Source: Psilocybe azurescens (Eukaryota; Basidiomycota; Agaricomycetes; Agaricales; Agrocybaceae). Taken from it: DNA of 64,000 bases. Below the pieces are notes generated by a model that worked only from the letters and a program-made list of their open reading frames with translations, was not told the origin of the DNA and did no database searches. Positions 23,387-34,673 of the stretch are shown here, in pieces. The position numbers and the translations under genes were made by a program. The stretch lies in assembly GCA_023853785.1 (NCBI GenBank), contig JAJIRX010000602.1, positions 1 to 64,000 of the forward strand. The letters are read 5' to 3'. Position 1 is the stretch's first letter; every line of letters begins with the position of its first letter.

Positions 23387-26019
23387 CTATCCTTCCATTC
23401 GCGTAAGATACTTCTTGATCGCCTTCCTCGCCGCTCTTACCTCCTTTGAATATTCAGGCGCGAAGTCCACATTTGTCCCGAATGTTGCTTTGCGACCACA
23501 GATCAATTAATTGCTCCGACCGTCCTGATTTCTCCAACAGGTATGGGAGAGCTAACGTTGCAGTTTGGACCAATTTGGCTGCTCTGTGATTTTTTCCAAA
23601 TTCTGAAGTCCACAGTGTGTGCGGGAACTGTGTTCAAGAAAATCTTTCCATGAAATATTTTGTGAGGCTCTCTCCCAGCAGCAAGAATCCGACGATACAA
23701 GTTCCAGTCATTGTGTCTCCTTGTGTATCTGCGGTGTCTCCATTTTGTGGGGAAATTCCGACGGATGTGCATACAGTAGACTGACAAAGGTTTCGGCCGC
23801 ATATATGACCACCTGGATGCGCGTACCAAGGCATAATACGCAGATTCGGCATACTTGGTCCCAGTAAGAATGTACTGTCCTGCTCTTTCCGGATCGCTGA
23901 GAAATTGGAAAATGGCACGTCGGTATATCAGTTGTGCATCATTGTCATCAAATATTGGCCAGTCCCTGTCCATCACAAGGCGCCCATTGTCCATGCGAGT
24001 GGCAGTGTGTGATAAACTGATACGGGAATGATTATGAGACGACTTGGACGGTGTTAGTACGTGAGTGAGGTACGCCGGTGCGACATTCATTATAAGAATG
24101 AAGAACAGATCCGGATTTGAGAAATATTCGCTCAAATGTGTCATTATGTAGCTTTCAAATGCGTTCATTTGATCCTGTGTAAACCGGACCACTTCAGGAC
24201 TCGGCCACGTCCTCTGAACATAGGATGTCATTTAGAAAAACGAACATGCAAACGATGCAAACTTACTATTGATTCAAGCCACTTTATGTAGTAGCCTATC
24301 ATGCAAGGGAGGCTGTCTGGTTGAAACAACAGGTCTCCAGTCCACCAGTCGCGACATGATTTATGTGTGTATGCCAATTGTTTTGAAAAGCTGAACTCGA
24401 TTAAGTTTTGGACAATCACCAAGTCGGGATCAGCAACGGTTGAATGATACCAGAGCCTATACAACACGTCATCCATCCCATCCTCATTCATCTCAATGTC
24501 TGCAGAATATAGTCAGTACACTGACCCGTTATTACTGCAATGGTGCCACCTTTCAAGAAAGTCAAGTATCTATTAACACACAATGCATGAGCTCCGGCTA
24601 GGGCTAACCCATAGATTTTGCGACCTGGATTTATCGAAGAGGAAATCGAGGAAAGATGAGTGCAAAATATGGATGTGTTCAACATGTTCATTATAAGGGC
24701 TTCCGGTAATCGAGATCAAGGATTTGAGATCCTGAAATAGGATATGTGCGCTCCCATATTCCAGAGACAACAGAGTTTCAATATTCCAAGTTGTACGCGC
24801 ATTGTTAAAATAATCCATCATATGACGGAATTTTGATGGTTGTAGAGCAACTATACTGATGGCCAGTAAGACAGTTTCCAGATCTTCCACTCCAGAAAGA
24901 ATATGGGTGTATAAGGAGTCCAGTTCGGAAAATGGTGTGTCTTTGCCAAGTGGTCGCAGACCCAGGATCTTCTCGAGACAATCCGTCGGTCTACTGCGTA
25001 TGGATGTAACGTATTTGACGACAGTGGCTGCGTAGATGAACTGACCCGAAGACTTTTCGACAATCGTGTTTACCGCGTCCAGAGGTGGCCAATTCTCAGG
25101 GATAGTGGAACGGAACCGATGCGTCTTCTTGATTTGTTCGAATTCGGCGTCCAAATAACGTCGTATATCTTCATTAGGACGGTATTCGTCGTCTAAGGCG
25201 AGGCGACATAGCACAGGACTGGAGTAGCGAAGCTCGAAAGACGAAGATATCTCGAGCTCTGGTCGACTAGCAACGAGGAAAAGAAGAGGGAGATGCTGCG
25301 CTGTCTGGTGGATCTTGAAGGCGAGATCGATAATCTTCGATTGGATTTGTGTGTTTTTGCATTCATCGAGGCCGTCGATGATGATAAGGTAGGGGTAATT
25401 GGTGGAGAATCCTGACATAATGAGGTGTTCCAACGGTTTTGCGATCAATTCTGCAAACTGGACATCGATGGTTTTCGAGAACATAAGAGGATCGTGCTCC
25501 ACAGCCCGAACGAGATTCTGGCGGAATTCAGGGGGGTAAGATTAGCGCCAACTGATAGGCAATAGTTGTGATGAGCCGGTCGGCATGTCCTCTCGTCGGA
25601 TGGTTGCGCGCGAAGAAAAAGCTCTACAAGGTGGTGGCTGGTATCAAGCCGTTCCGCTATCGTTTGCATGATGGCTGACTTTCCTGCTCCAGCAGGACCA
25701 TAGAGCCACATTATGAACGCATCGCGAGTGTCTTTGTCCTTCCGAAATACCCAATCAAGGATGCGCTGTAACACGGCAATTCTTGTCTTCTCATGGCACT
25801 TAGGTGGGTCAAAACGTTCGCTTGAGTTGTGGAATGCTCCATCGGCGACTGATTGTTGGAGGAGTTTGAAGCCGGTAGCTGGTAATCGATCCCAGACGAT
25901 TATCAGTACTTCAAGCATCTATCAGCTGTATCGCAACAGGAGCTCGTACATTCAACATTGTGATTGATCTGCGTAAACGACCCGCCTGCGATAAACGCTG
26001 TTTGATTGAAAGCGAGCAT
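23387..26019 (-). CDS. NACHT-domain STAND NTPase, short form
   Basis: Signal-transducing NTPase of the type greatly expanded in Agaricomycetes and linked to non-self recognition. ATG 26019 encodes MLAFNQTAFIAGGSFTQINH. A 69-nt intron leads to STGFKLLQQSVADGAFHNS. The Walker A is GPAGAGKS (about residues 84-91), then SFFFARNHPTRGHADRL, and the Walker B is YLIIIDGLDEC. A sensor-like VASRPE follows, and a helical C-terminal region lacking WD40, ANK or TPR repeats ends ...EVRAARKAIKKYLTRMEG at the stop 23387-23389. Frame breaks lie in a G6 run (25531-25536), CTCT (25622-25625) and CACA (23497-23500), plus further downstream ones near 23.85 kb. All conserved motifs are intact otherwise. Relics of its 3' end occur at 36.07 and 40.93 kb. 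Confidence 0.85.
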
Positions 26020-26636
26020 GGTTGTTATAGTGAATGGCGGGTGAGCCATGGGCAACGAAGTGAACAATTTCTATCACAACGTCCCAAGAACCAGACATAC
26101 ACTGCCCTCCAGGACCCACGCCTCACGGTAGACACAGCTAAACAAAATGTATGGCAATTTACAGAAACACGCGGTGCGTATAAATAGTACAACACGAAAA
26201 AAAGAATGTGGAAAAGCAAGAAGTGAGTATTTAATATCATAATAATAAAACGAGCTAACAAGCACCAAAACCAATATCCAAGCATCCTCCTTTCCATGAC
26301 TTTCAACCTAGAAGTCGTATTTTAGAGTGCACCGTGGCAGGCCATGCATGTTGGGTCGATTTTGATGCTGGGAGCTCGAATATTAATGAGTAAATGACTA
26401 GGCTATGCGCTGTCACTCTACACTGCATCCTTCCTAGTCCTACGTGTATCTGTGCTCGGGTGCATGATCACGCACAGGGAACGGCGGGCGGGACCAGTAC
26501 GATTTCGACGATTCAAATAGCAAGTTCTGGAGTCTAGACGGGACATTGACATTGGCACAGATCGAATCTCACAGATTAGACGTTGGACGTTGTATGGGAT
26601 GGGACAGAAAGGACGACACTCGTCGGTATCGGTAGC
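26020..26636. other. Intergenic
   Basis: NACHT promoter side and NF-YC 3' side. No gene recognised. Confidence 0.5.
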
Positions 26637-27731
26637 TTATGAAAGGGGCCCACGTTGTCCCGCGCTGTTATTTCCCAACAGCGATTCCAGCTGAAAATAA
26701 AAATAACATATCAGTATTCGCAGGTGAGTGATGGCGATGACTACCAAAAGCGAAGCGACATAAATAGACAATCAATGAAAAAACAACGCACTTGGTCCAG
26801 AACCTCCTTGCTCGTTCCAGGCCCATCCATAGCGTCCAAATCTGCCTGTACGTCCTCGCCATTTTGTCCCTGCATGAAAGGGACGTTCAGCACTGAGAAC
26901 GTAGAAGAAAAGATCCGGCGACGCAAGGCACAACAACAAAAATGAAACATAAAATCAAAAGACGCCGAGATCACACACAAAAAGTACGCGCCACAATAAC
27001 GACACGAGCCAAACGTACCTGATCCTGCTTGCTCTGCCCCGCCTTCTTTGCAGCAGCAGCCGCCGCCGCCGAGGACGACGATGCACCAGGTCCGCTCCCA
27101 TTCAGTGGCACCGGGAATGCGGCCTCCTCGCGCGGCACTATGTCGATGAGAAAGTCGAACTGATCTGACTTGCTGAGCGCCTTGGCGATGTCCGCGCGCG
27201 AGAGCGTGCGCCGCTTGTTCGAGTCAGCGACAATGAACGCTCGTGCGGTTATCTCGGCTATGAATACTGTGGATGTCGTTGTAAATGGTTGAATTTCGTC
27301 AGTAAGCAGGTGACGCGAATGAGTGGTGATTGATGGAGTTCAATTTTGGGATGGTTTGTCGCGTACGACATGAACGATGAAGTGAGCAACACTCACTTTC
27401 ACATGCTTTGCAGAAGAGTATAGGTGCTATTATACAACACCGCCGTCAAAACATCATTCAAGAATACACAAAAGTACACACACCATCTGCAGCAATCATC
27501 TATCCCATAAGCGCACAGTTCCCAATCAGCAATCCACATTCTCACTAAACCCCAACAAACTCACCTTCACATCCGGATCGCTCTTCATAACCTTCTTAAT
27601 TCTCGCCAGCGGAAGCGGGGATGTCTATAATCCGGCGTCTCTTCCTCCGCCGTCGTGATCTGCCGCTGCCAGAACGAGCGCAGGAAGTCGTTCAAAGGCT
27701 CTCCGGGCTGTACGAAGGGTTGTGTCGACAT
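26637..27731 (-). CDS. HAP5: NF-YC / Hap5 subunit of the CCAAT-binding complex
   Basis: Histone-fold subunit of the heterotrimeric CCAAT-binding factor (with Hap2 and Hap3), a nuclear transcription factor. ATG 27731 ([20 protein letters not shown]), then WQRQ. The histone fold runs [17 protein letters not shown] | [15 protein letters not shown] | [20 protein letters not shown], then [27 protein letters not shown], matching the family almost residue for residue. The C-terminal part is Ala/Gln-rich and ends [17 protein letters not shown] at the stop 26637-26639. At least five introns. One frame break falls exactly before LPLARIKK in a run that reads G4 on the plus strand (27617-27620). One missing base restores the invariant sequence. 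Confidence 0.92.
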
Positions 27732-28200
27732 TTCTGCTCGTCTGGATCTTTAAGTTTTATGTTGTGGGATTTTAAATTTCTATGCTGTATATATTTTTGT
27801 GGAAGCCGTTATTCAGAATTTGAGGAGGGCGACGTCGTTGGAGACGATGAGAGAGATGTTCAAGTGGAATTATCGTTTGTTTTGTTTCCAATGATGGAAA
27901 TATTCACGTGATACTGGAACAACATCTAATCTGATAATAACGACAATCTAATCTAACCCAACAAAAAAGGAATGGCTGAGCGCAGGGCATTTAAATTTTG
28001 AACGTTTAAACTTTAAAGTAACAATGCATCAACGGTAAAGAGTATTTGCAGAGCTGGATGTATTTATCTACTGAAATAAGGCAAATCTAAAAAACCACAC
28101 ATTACAGATTAAATCTACCATAATTACCCAAGTTAAAATAAACACATAAACCATGCGAGTCAGAAGAAAGAAAAACGGAAATTACAGATACAGAAAAACT
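27732..28200. other. Intergenic
   Basis: 470 bp, upstream of NF-YC and downstream of the PPR-like gene. No feature recognised. Confidence 0.5.
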
Positions 28201-30129
28201 TCATATCGATTGTGATGGTGGTGGCGGAGTCGGTGATGATGATGATGATGATGATGATGAAGGCGCTGGCAACATCTCCTTCTCAGCCAATTCAATAGCC
28301 TTCCCGACCACCTCCGAGCCCACACCATCCACGGCCCACATCGCACGAGACAAGAGCCGCTCAAGCGGGAGGACCTCGTATTTGAAATCAAGCGGCTTCG
28401 GGCGCCGGACGTGCTCCATCATAAGCATCGTCGGGACTTTGCAGAGCCTGCCTCCTTTCTCGTTGTCCTCTTCCTCCTGGGTATCCCCCTTCTTCTCTGC
28501 ACAAGATGATGAGCCGCGTACTCCTTGACCCTCATCCTCCTCCTGATCCCGAAATTTCTCCCCTGCAACAGGATACATCCTCTCGCATACATCAAACTCC
28601 TTCCTCGAGATCAAAAATAGAATGTGGTTCACCAGTTTCATGCCCAAGAGCGGTTTCGTAGAGATACCGAGGAACCGGGATGCCCATGTCGTCTTCTCCT
28701 TTCTCGTCTTCCCTGTCTTCTTCTTATTCCCTTCGCCCACCGACTCCCCTCCCCCCCGATGGTGGTGATGGTGACGGTGTCGACGGCCGCCCAATCCTCG
28801 CCTCATACCAAATCCTCTCAATGAGCGCCTTCACCACAATATAATATGTCAAATGCGTCAACTGCATCCCGTTGTTCGCAAACGTCCGAAGGACTAACAA
28901 GGCACCGGCATAATCCACCCGGTGAATGAACGCACGGAGTATGACATGCATGAGCTGTGAGGAGTGGTATATTCGGGTCGTAGTTTCGGATGGGGATGGA
29001 TTGAAGACGGTGGTGAAGTCTTTGAATAATGCACGAGGGGGTAGGATGCCCTGCTTCGTGTTCACGCCCCCGCCAAAGCCGTGCGTGCGACTCCGATCCA
29101 TATCACTATACGTCTTGAACAGCGTCGCGAACGTGCTCGAGCTGATCCTCATCGGCTTCTCCCACGTCCCCCTCTTCTCCTTGCCTTCATCCAGCCTACT
29201 CAGCGCCCTCAGCGTCCCATACACCTGAAATGCGCCGCTCCAATCTTCCAACCGCGCCTCATGCGCGATGACCTGGTCGAAGAGTTTGATGTTAACGGAC
29301 ACCTGGTGCGCGCTCATGTTGTTGAGTACGCGGGCGTAGGAGGCGACGTCCCATGCGCGTGTCTCGCGCAGGGCTTTGAGGAAGGCCGAGCCATGCAGTA
29401 AAGATCTGCGAGCGGGCGGCGCGGTCGAGGTGTTTGGTGGTACTGAGATAAGATGTGAGCATACCGAATGCGTCGTCGAGTTTATCCACGCGGACGGCTG
29501 CAGCCACGAACGTTGGCAGCATCTTGAGCGGAGGCTGGTACTCCATCCCGCCTCTCGCCTCCCTAAAGGCCTCTACAAACAGCGTCTGCGCAGATTTCTC
29601 CTTATCAATAGCATACGACGAGACGGTGTGCAGCAGATCGCGTAGATTCTCCTCCGTGTACCCCTCCTCTCTCACAATCTCCAAAATCAGATGCACACAG
29701 TCCTCGGGGGATCCTCAGCGGCAGCTGACACCAGAACCATCATCTTCGCAAGCGTTTGGTTAAGTAACGTGTATCCTAACGCCTCCATGCGCTGCATGAC
29801 GAACAGCGCCTGGCTCGTGCGGCTGGTGCTGATGAAAAGTTAAGCACGCCCTCGTAGACAACGTGTGGAGTGTTGGAAGTAGCTGCGGCTTGTTTAATGA
29901 TCTTCTTTTGACGACGTTGATATCTTTCAGCCTGTATTCTGGGAGGTTTCGCGAGCGTTGCGAGCGCATTTGAGAGAGAGGTTTCCGCATTTTGGCTGCG
30001 TGATTCAGAAGATTCCGCTGCGCTGCTGGTGAACCGGTGTGGGTAGGGCTGGGTGCCTGGGAGGTAGATGGGACGGTATAGGCAGTAACTGAAGATTTTT
30101 GGACGATAAAATCTTAGGCGATGGAGCAT
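28201..30129 (-). CDS. PPR/TPR-like helical-repeat protein, probably mitochondrial
   Basis: Apparently intronless, about 640 aa. ATG 30129 begins a basic, hydroxylated N-terminus (MLHRLRFYRPKIFSYCLYRP) typical of mitochondrial targeting. The body has helix-turn-helix repeats of PPR character: SQALFVMQRMEALGYTLLNQ, LDDAFGMLTSYLSTTK, WDVASYARVLNNMSAH, DWSGAFQVYGTLRALSR, YAGALLVLRTFANNGMQLTH. The C-terminus has MLPAPSSSSSSSSS and the stop is 28201-28203. Such proteins usually bind organellar RNA; the target is unknown. Frame breaks lie at a G5 run (29706-29710), near 29403-29408 and in a C7 run (28751-28757), all short-repeat sites. A decayed copy of its 5' end lies immediately upstream. Confidence 0.7.
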
Positions 30130-30779
30130 AAGTCGTCGACATGGACGTTTGTTGCGAAGAAATAAAATTCAAATCCCGTCGAAAATAGAAAGACTCAAGA
30201 GGAAATTGTTTCCTTTTCTGGAACTCGCTCAACCCTAAGGCTTTGTCAGCATTCCCACCAGGTTCAGGAAGGGCGTCAAGCAAACGTCAAGATTTGGTCA
30301 AGCTGGCCGAGCAATAAAACTCTCGAAAACTCGGCGAGGAATTCATTACCGGCTCCTTTTCCTGAGCATGTACTTCTTTCCTTCATAAGGTGTTATTTAC
30401 CTATACTTACCGACATATCCTGCCAGAATACTAGATATTATATTTGAATAGGGCCGTTGTGGTTGCGTTGTGGGCAAAAGGAAATGGCACTGGCCTTGCA
30501 TTTATTGTTTGGCGAAGTCACCATGGCTGGCACGACCCATTATGGGTATAATTTTGAGACTCCAGACTGGCACAACGTGTCAACGCTGTACGACGATAGC
30601 TCTTCATACTGTTTTCTTCCCTCAAACAAGATAAATAACCAAATGGCAGTCGCAAAGCAAATGCTTTTTGATTAGAAGGACAAAAAGGGATTGTATTGCG
30701 CACAAGTTAAGAAAATCACACAGGATGAGTCCATCAGAATCTGAATTTGTATCCCATGATTAGATCTGTATAAGAAACT

Positions 30780-30970
30780 CGGACAGCGTGGTGCGAAAGA
30801 TTCTGCTGGCTCAGAGTTAAGCCTGGTCCTGACAAATCGATAATGCTGCGGTATGGGGTAGAGAGAACGATGTAGACAGTTATTGAAGACTTTTGGACAA
30901 TAAAATCTTAGGCGAAGGTTGGTAGCGAACAAATGCATTTCAGACTCCGACAAATTCTCACTCAAACAGG
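30780..30970 (-). pseudogene. Decayed copy of the PPR-gene 5' end
   Basis: Reads LRLRFYCPKVFNNCLHRSLY ... SEPAESFAPR against LHRLRFYRPKIFSYCLYRPI ... SAAESSESR in the gene at 28.2-30.1 kb. DNA such as TTTTGGAC-ATAAAATCTTAGGCGA is shared, as is part of the 5' flank (CCTTTTCTGGAA). The start codon is lost and nothing of the downstream gene follows. Same orientation, about 0.7 kb upstream of the parent. Confidence 0.75.
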
Positions 30971-31186
30971 GAATCTTATCCTTTTCTGGAATCTTACAAC
31001 TTCACTTGAAACCTGGAGGGTGCGTTTGTGTATCTTCGAAGGGAACTAGTGAAATAACTAACTATAACATTCAGTTACGTCTGAAGATCTAGGTTAATAC
31101 AACCTTATGATACGTAGTTGGCGGGCCTGGTCAAATCCGTACAGAACAGCGATAACAACATCTTCTTTGCTCCGACCCCCAGCCCA

Positions 31187-32501
31187 ATGTCGGCGACCAG
31201 CAGCACCACCCCCGCCCCTCCACCTCCGCCCAAACGGCCAACGATTGTTCGCATCCATATCTACACTGAACCATGAGCTCATTGCATACACCAACCAGCC
31301 CATAGCTAACATCTCTGGGCTCAACTGCGCCAGGCTGTACATCTACCTCACCCCCACCTCCATCCGGCACGCCAAAATCTTCTACTGCGAGGACCTCAAA
31401 ACACCTTTTCCGGACGGCACACGAGGGTACTTCTACTACCTCCAGGACCCGCGCTTCCCCCTTGTCGACGGCGCTGTCCGATTTCGCGTGCTTCCAGAGG
31501 ACAAAATTGAGTTTGATGCGGAGGGCGGGGAGGATTTAAGGACGCCGGATGGGAAGGTATGGGAGCGCACGCTGTATTTCATCCACCGAAGAAAGACACG
31601 AGTCTCCTCGAGAAGCTCATTCTCGAGAAGCTCGTGCATGCAGATGCGAAGGAGGTGCACCGCGCGTACGTGACGGAGCACAACCGGAAGCAAGAGGTGA
31701 TCAAGCTCCTCTCGGACCCGACGCTCTCCAAAAAGACCTCGCGTGGGCGGAGGCGAGGGCACTGGCCATCCTCGAGAAACGCGAACTCCCAAAACGGCCG
31801 GTAGCCTCGAAGCCTACTCCCGTCCGTACACCTTCTCCTGACTCTCGTCCTCGCAAGGTCAGGCAACCGCGCGAAGGCTGGAACTGGTCCGTCGACAGCC
31901 GCATGGCGCTGGAGAACTGCCGCTTGTTCTCCAAAGACGACATGTTCGAGCTAGACCTCTCGCGCGCATGCCATTATTTCCACATCGGGGACCCAGACAG
32001 CGACAGCGACATCGACACCAGGCTCGATCTGTGGTACATCTTCAGAGACAGGCGCAGCATGCACAAACTCGAAAGCAGCCACGGTCTCGCTCCTTACCAA
32101 GGTGAATATAGATATCTTCCCTGTCCATGTCATCAAAAGCCACCAGCCCAATTACTAATACCATGCAATGAATTCCAGGCAAAATCACTGCCCGCTTCGA
32201 GCTAACCTCCCTGCTCGACTCCAAACGCAAACTCCGAACATATATCGTCATCCGCGTCCTCGAAATCACTGAGCCCATCACACCAACACCCCTCGTGGAG
32301 AAGTACGATGGGTACGTGCACGCGCCTGTCCTGGGGCAGCTCCTCGGCCGCGGTCTACGTTCAGGGGAAGAGGAGGCTGTCGCTGGTGACGCAGCGATGT
32401 TGTGGAAGCTCCCTCTCGATTCGCCGCGCGGGGCGAAACTCCAACCGCTGTTCACAGAAATGGAGATGGAGATGAAAGTTCAGGAAGTAACTTGGCAATA
32501 A
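31187..32501 (+). CDS. Protein of unknown function, two exons
   Basis: Not recognised. ATG 31187 gives MSATSSTTPAPPPPPKRP, then IVRIHIYT, NHELIAYTNQPIANISGLNC, ARLYIYLTPTSIRHAKIFYC, a Lys/Glu-rich helical segment (LLEKLILEKLVHADAKEV), NWSVDSRMALENCRLFSKDD and ELDLSRACHYFHIGD. A canonical intron with GTGAAT donor and TTCCAG acceptor (about 32101-32178) follows, then KITARFELTSLLDSKRK. It ends ...EMKVQEVTWQ at the stop 32499-32501. The composition is that of a conserved folded protein. Frame breaks lie at ACAC (31263-31266), T3 (31577-31579) and A5 (31730-31734). About 410 residues; probably intracellular, as no signal peptide is seen. Confidence 0.65.
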
Positions 32502-32946
32502 ACTGGTGCTATACAATCGTATGTGCGCTTGAGGATGGATGTCCATTGTCCTATATGTATCATGCACATTGGAGGAAATGCATAATATTTTTGTATCATA
32601 ATATAGCATAGCAAATACATATGGAAAGACGTGTGTGTACGTGTACATACTCTGTAGTCGTAATCATGATGATAAGGATGATGAGTAATATGTATAGGAT
32701 GGGGAATAGAGAAAAAATGCTACAAAAACGAAACCAGTTACAATGCATGATGCGTACGAATTTGGGTATAGAAATGACAATGAAAACTGCTGCTGATGAG
32801 GATGCTGATGAGAATGAAGACGATGGAAAAGTGGGAAATGAAAATATGCAACACAAAAGGAAAAGAAAAATAAACAAAGCGACCCAACAGTTGCCCAATC
32901 GAAACCCCAAAGCTGAAACCCAGAACCCCAACGCCCTAGGTACAAA

Positions 32947-34673
32947 CTACAAACTCAACCTCCGCCTCAGCTCAAAAATCTCCGCTGGATGAAGCCTGTT
33001 CACATCCACACATTCCGTCGGGTGCGCGAACACGCAGTGGTCGCGGAGTTCGTCCCAGGATGCGGTTTTAGGAAATTTGGTGACACCGAGTGTGGGTTCT
33101 GATGTAGGTGTTGATGTGGGGAGGATGAGGGCGGCGTTGAAGGCGATGTCGAAGTAGAGAAGCCATTATTCGATGAACGGGCGGATCCTCCTTTCGATGA
33201 GCTCAATCTAGAAGTGAGTGAGGGCATCAGAAATCACACACTCAAAACGTGGCGGAGGAAGGAACGAAGGTTTGGAGGGAACGAAGGAAGGTTTGGGGGA
33301 AGGAGGGAGGGTTTGGAGGGAGGAACGAAGGTTTGGGAGGAAAAAACTTGAAGACGTACAAGCAAGCACGACAGACCAAGAACCCATTCTCAGGGAGGTA
33401 CATGATATCCACATGCGGGAAGGTACCTGTCAACACGATCGAACCTGGTCCTGGACCCTGTGTTGGGCGTTTTGCGCAGCCATTCGACTGACCCACACCA
33501 GTACTACTGGTGCCGGCACCAGCACTCAACACCGGTTTTGCAGGAGGAAGATCACTTGGGCAAGCATCTGGTTTGCGTTCGTTGAAACCGATATCAGCGT
33601 CGGCGTCCACGGCTGTAGAGGTCGACGAAGAAGACGATGAAGAGTGTGCCGAATCGCACGATTTACGTCGCTTCACGGCAGGGTGATAGGCGGATGTGGA
33701 TGCGGATAGCATACCAGGGAAAGAACTTGCAGAAGCTGAGGCTGAAGACTTATCGCTCACCGAAGAGCTCGGAGGGTGGAACTGGAAGAGCTGGAAGAGC
33801 TCAGGGGAGGAGGAAGTGAATGTGATGGTGGTGGATATCTGAGTTCGGGGCTCCCAGGCGGAGACGGAGATGGTGTGGGAGACTTCCGTAGAGAGCGAAC
33901 AGGACGCGATTTCGGACTTGAAGCGTCAGAAGAAGGTCCGCTGGTAACACCGACATCAACGCCACCAACATCCTCCCTCCCCCTCTTCTCCCCTCTCACT
34001 TCCCTACCAGAACCAAGTGACGCCGGCGACCCGTGAGGGTGAAGAGGGGACGAAACCCCACTCTTCTGCTGACCTCTAAGCAGTGCATGCACCCGCTGCC
34101 GCGCGACATCCCGCTCCCGCATGATCCGAATGCACATAGAGTGCAATCGCTGCCTCTCCTCATGCTCCTGTACGAAGAGCGACATGCACACTGAGCGGAT
34201 CTCGCTCACGTCGGCCTGCACCCGCTCGTCGTAGATCCCAAAGGCCTTTTCCACGTTTTGAAGGAGGATATTCTGGTTTTCGTTCATGTGTGACTGAGGC
34301 TGCTGAGACTTCATATTGAGCACCCCGCTGCGCAAGCACGTGGGCTCTATGGTGCGTAGGCATAGCATCGCTCCTTCCCTCCATAGGAGTAGCGCGGATG
34401 GGGATCTGAGACCTGAGCATAGGATGCCGGCGAATAGGACCAGGACCGACATCGTTTGACGATCTGTGCCTCCGAAGCGGGGTATGTGGTGAGTGCAAAT
34501 TGGTACTCGTATCAGAATTCCTGTCGGGATTGTTTTGGGGTGCCTGTGATCGAGAAGGCATTGTATTAGAATGGATCGGGAAGAAAGGAGGAGACAAAAC
34601 TCGTTTTATGATAATAAGAGCTTACCGGTATCGTCTGAACCATATCAAATTGCTGTGATGATTGTCGGCTCAT
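32947..34673 (-). CDS. Gene B: coiled-coil protein with C-terminal Cys/His domain
   Basis: Paralogue of gene A at the C-terminus. Likely ATG 34673 (MSRQSSQQFDMVQTIP), a 5' intron, then a basic segment with TPLRRHRSSNDVGPGPIRRH. A helical coiled-coil segment (LLQNVEKAFGIYDERVQADV, HEERQRLHSMCIRIMRERDV) follows, then Ser/Pro-rich sequence and a basic motif (AVKRRKSCDS) that may be a nuclear signal. The final domain is ENGFLVC-R-A-C-L, a 152-nt intron (33208-33359), then SWDELRDHCVFAHPTEC...RLHPAEIFE and the stop 32947-32949. Both the Cys/His spacing and the intron phase match gene A. Breaks lie at GCGC (34330-34333) and GGG (33094-33096). Function unknown. Confidence 0.6.
33251..33340. repeat. 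Purine-rich minisatellite, about 20-bp unit x4
   Basis: GAAGGTTTGGAGGGA-like units with TTTGG at 33271, 33292, 33312 and 33332. It lies inside the last intron of gene B, so the transcript carries the pyrimidine strand. The G-runs could support G-quadruplex DNA. Confidence 0.85.
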
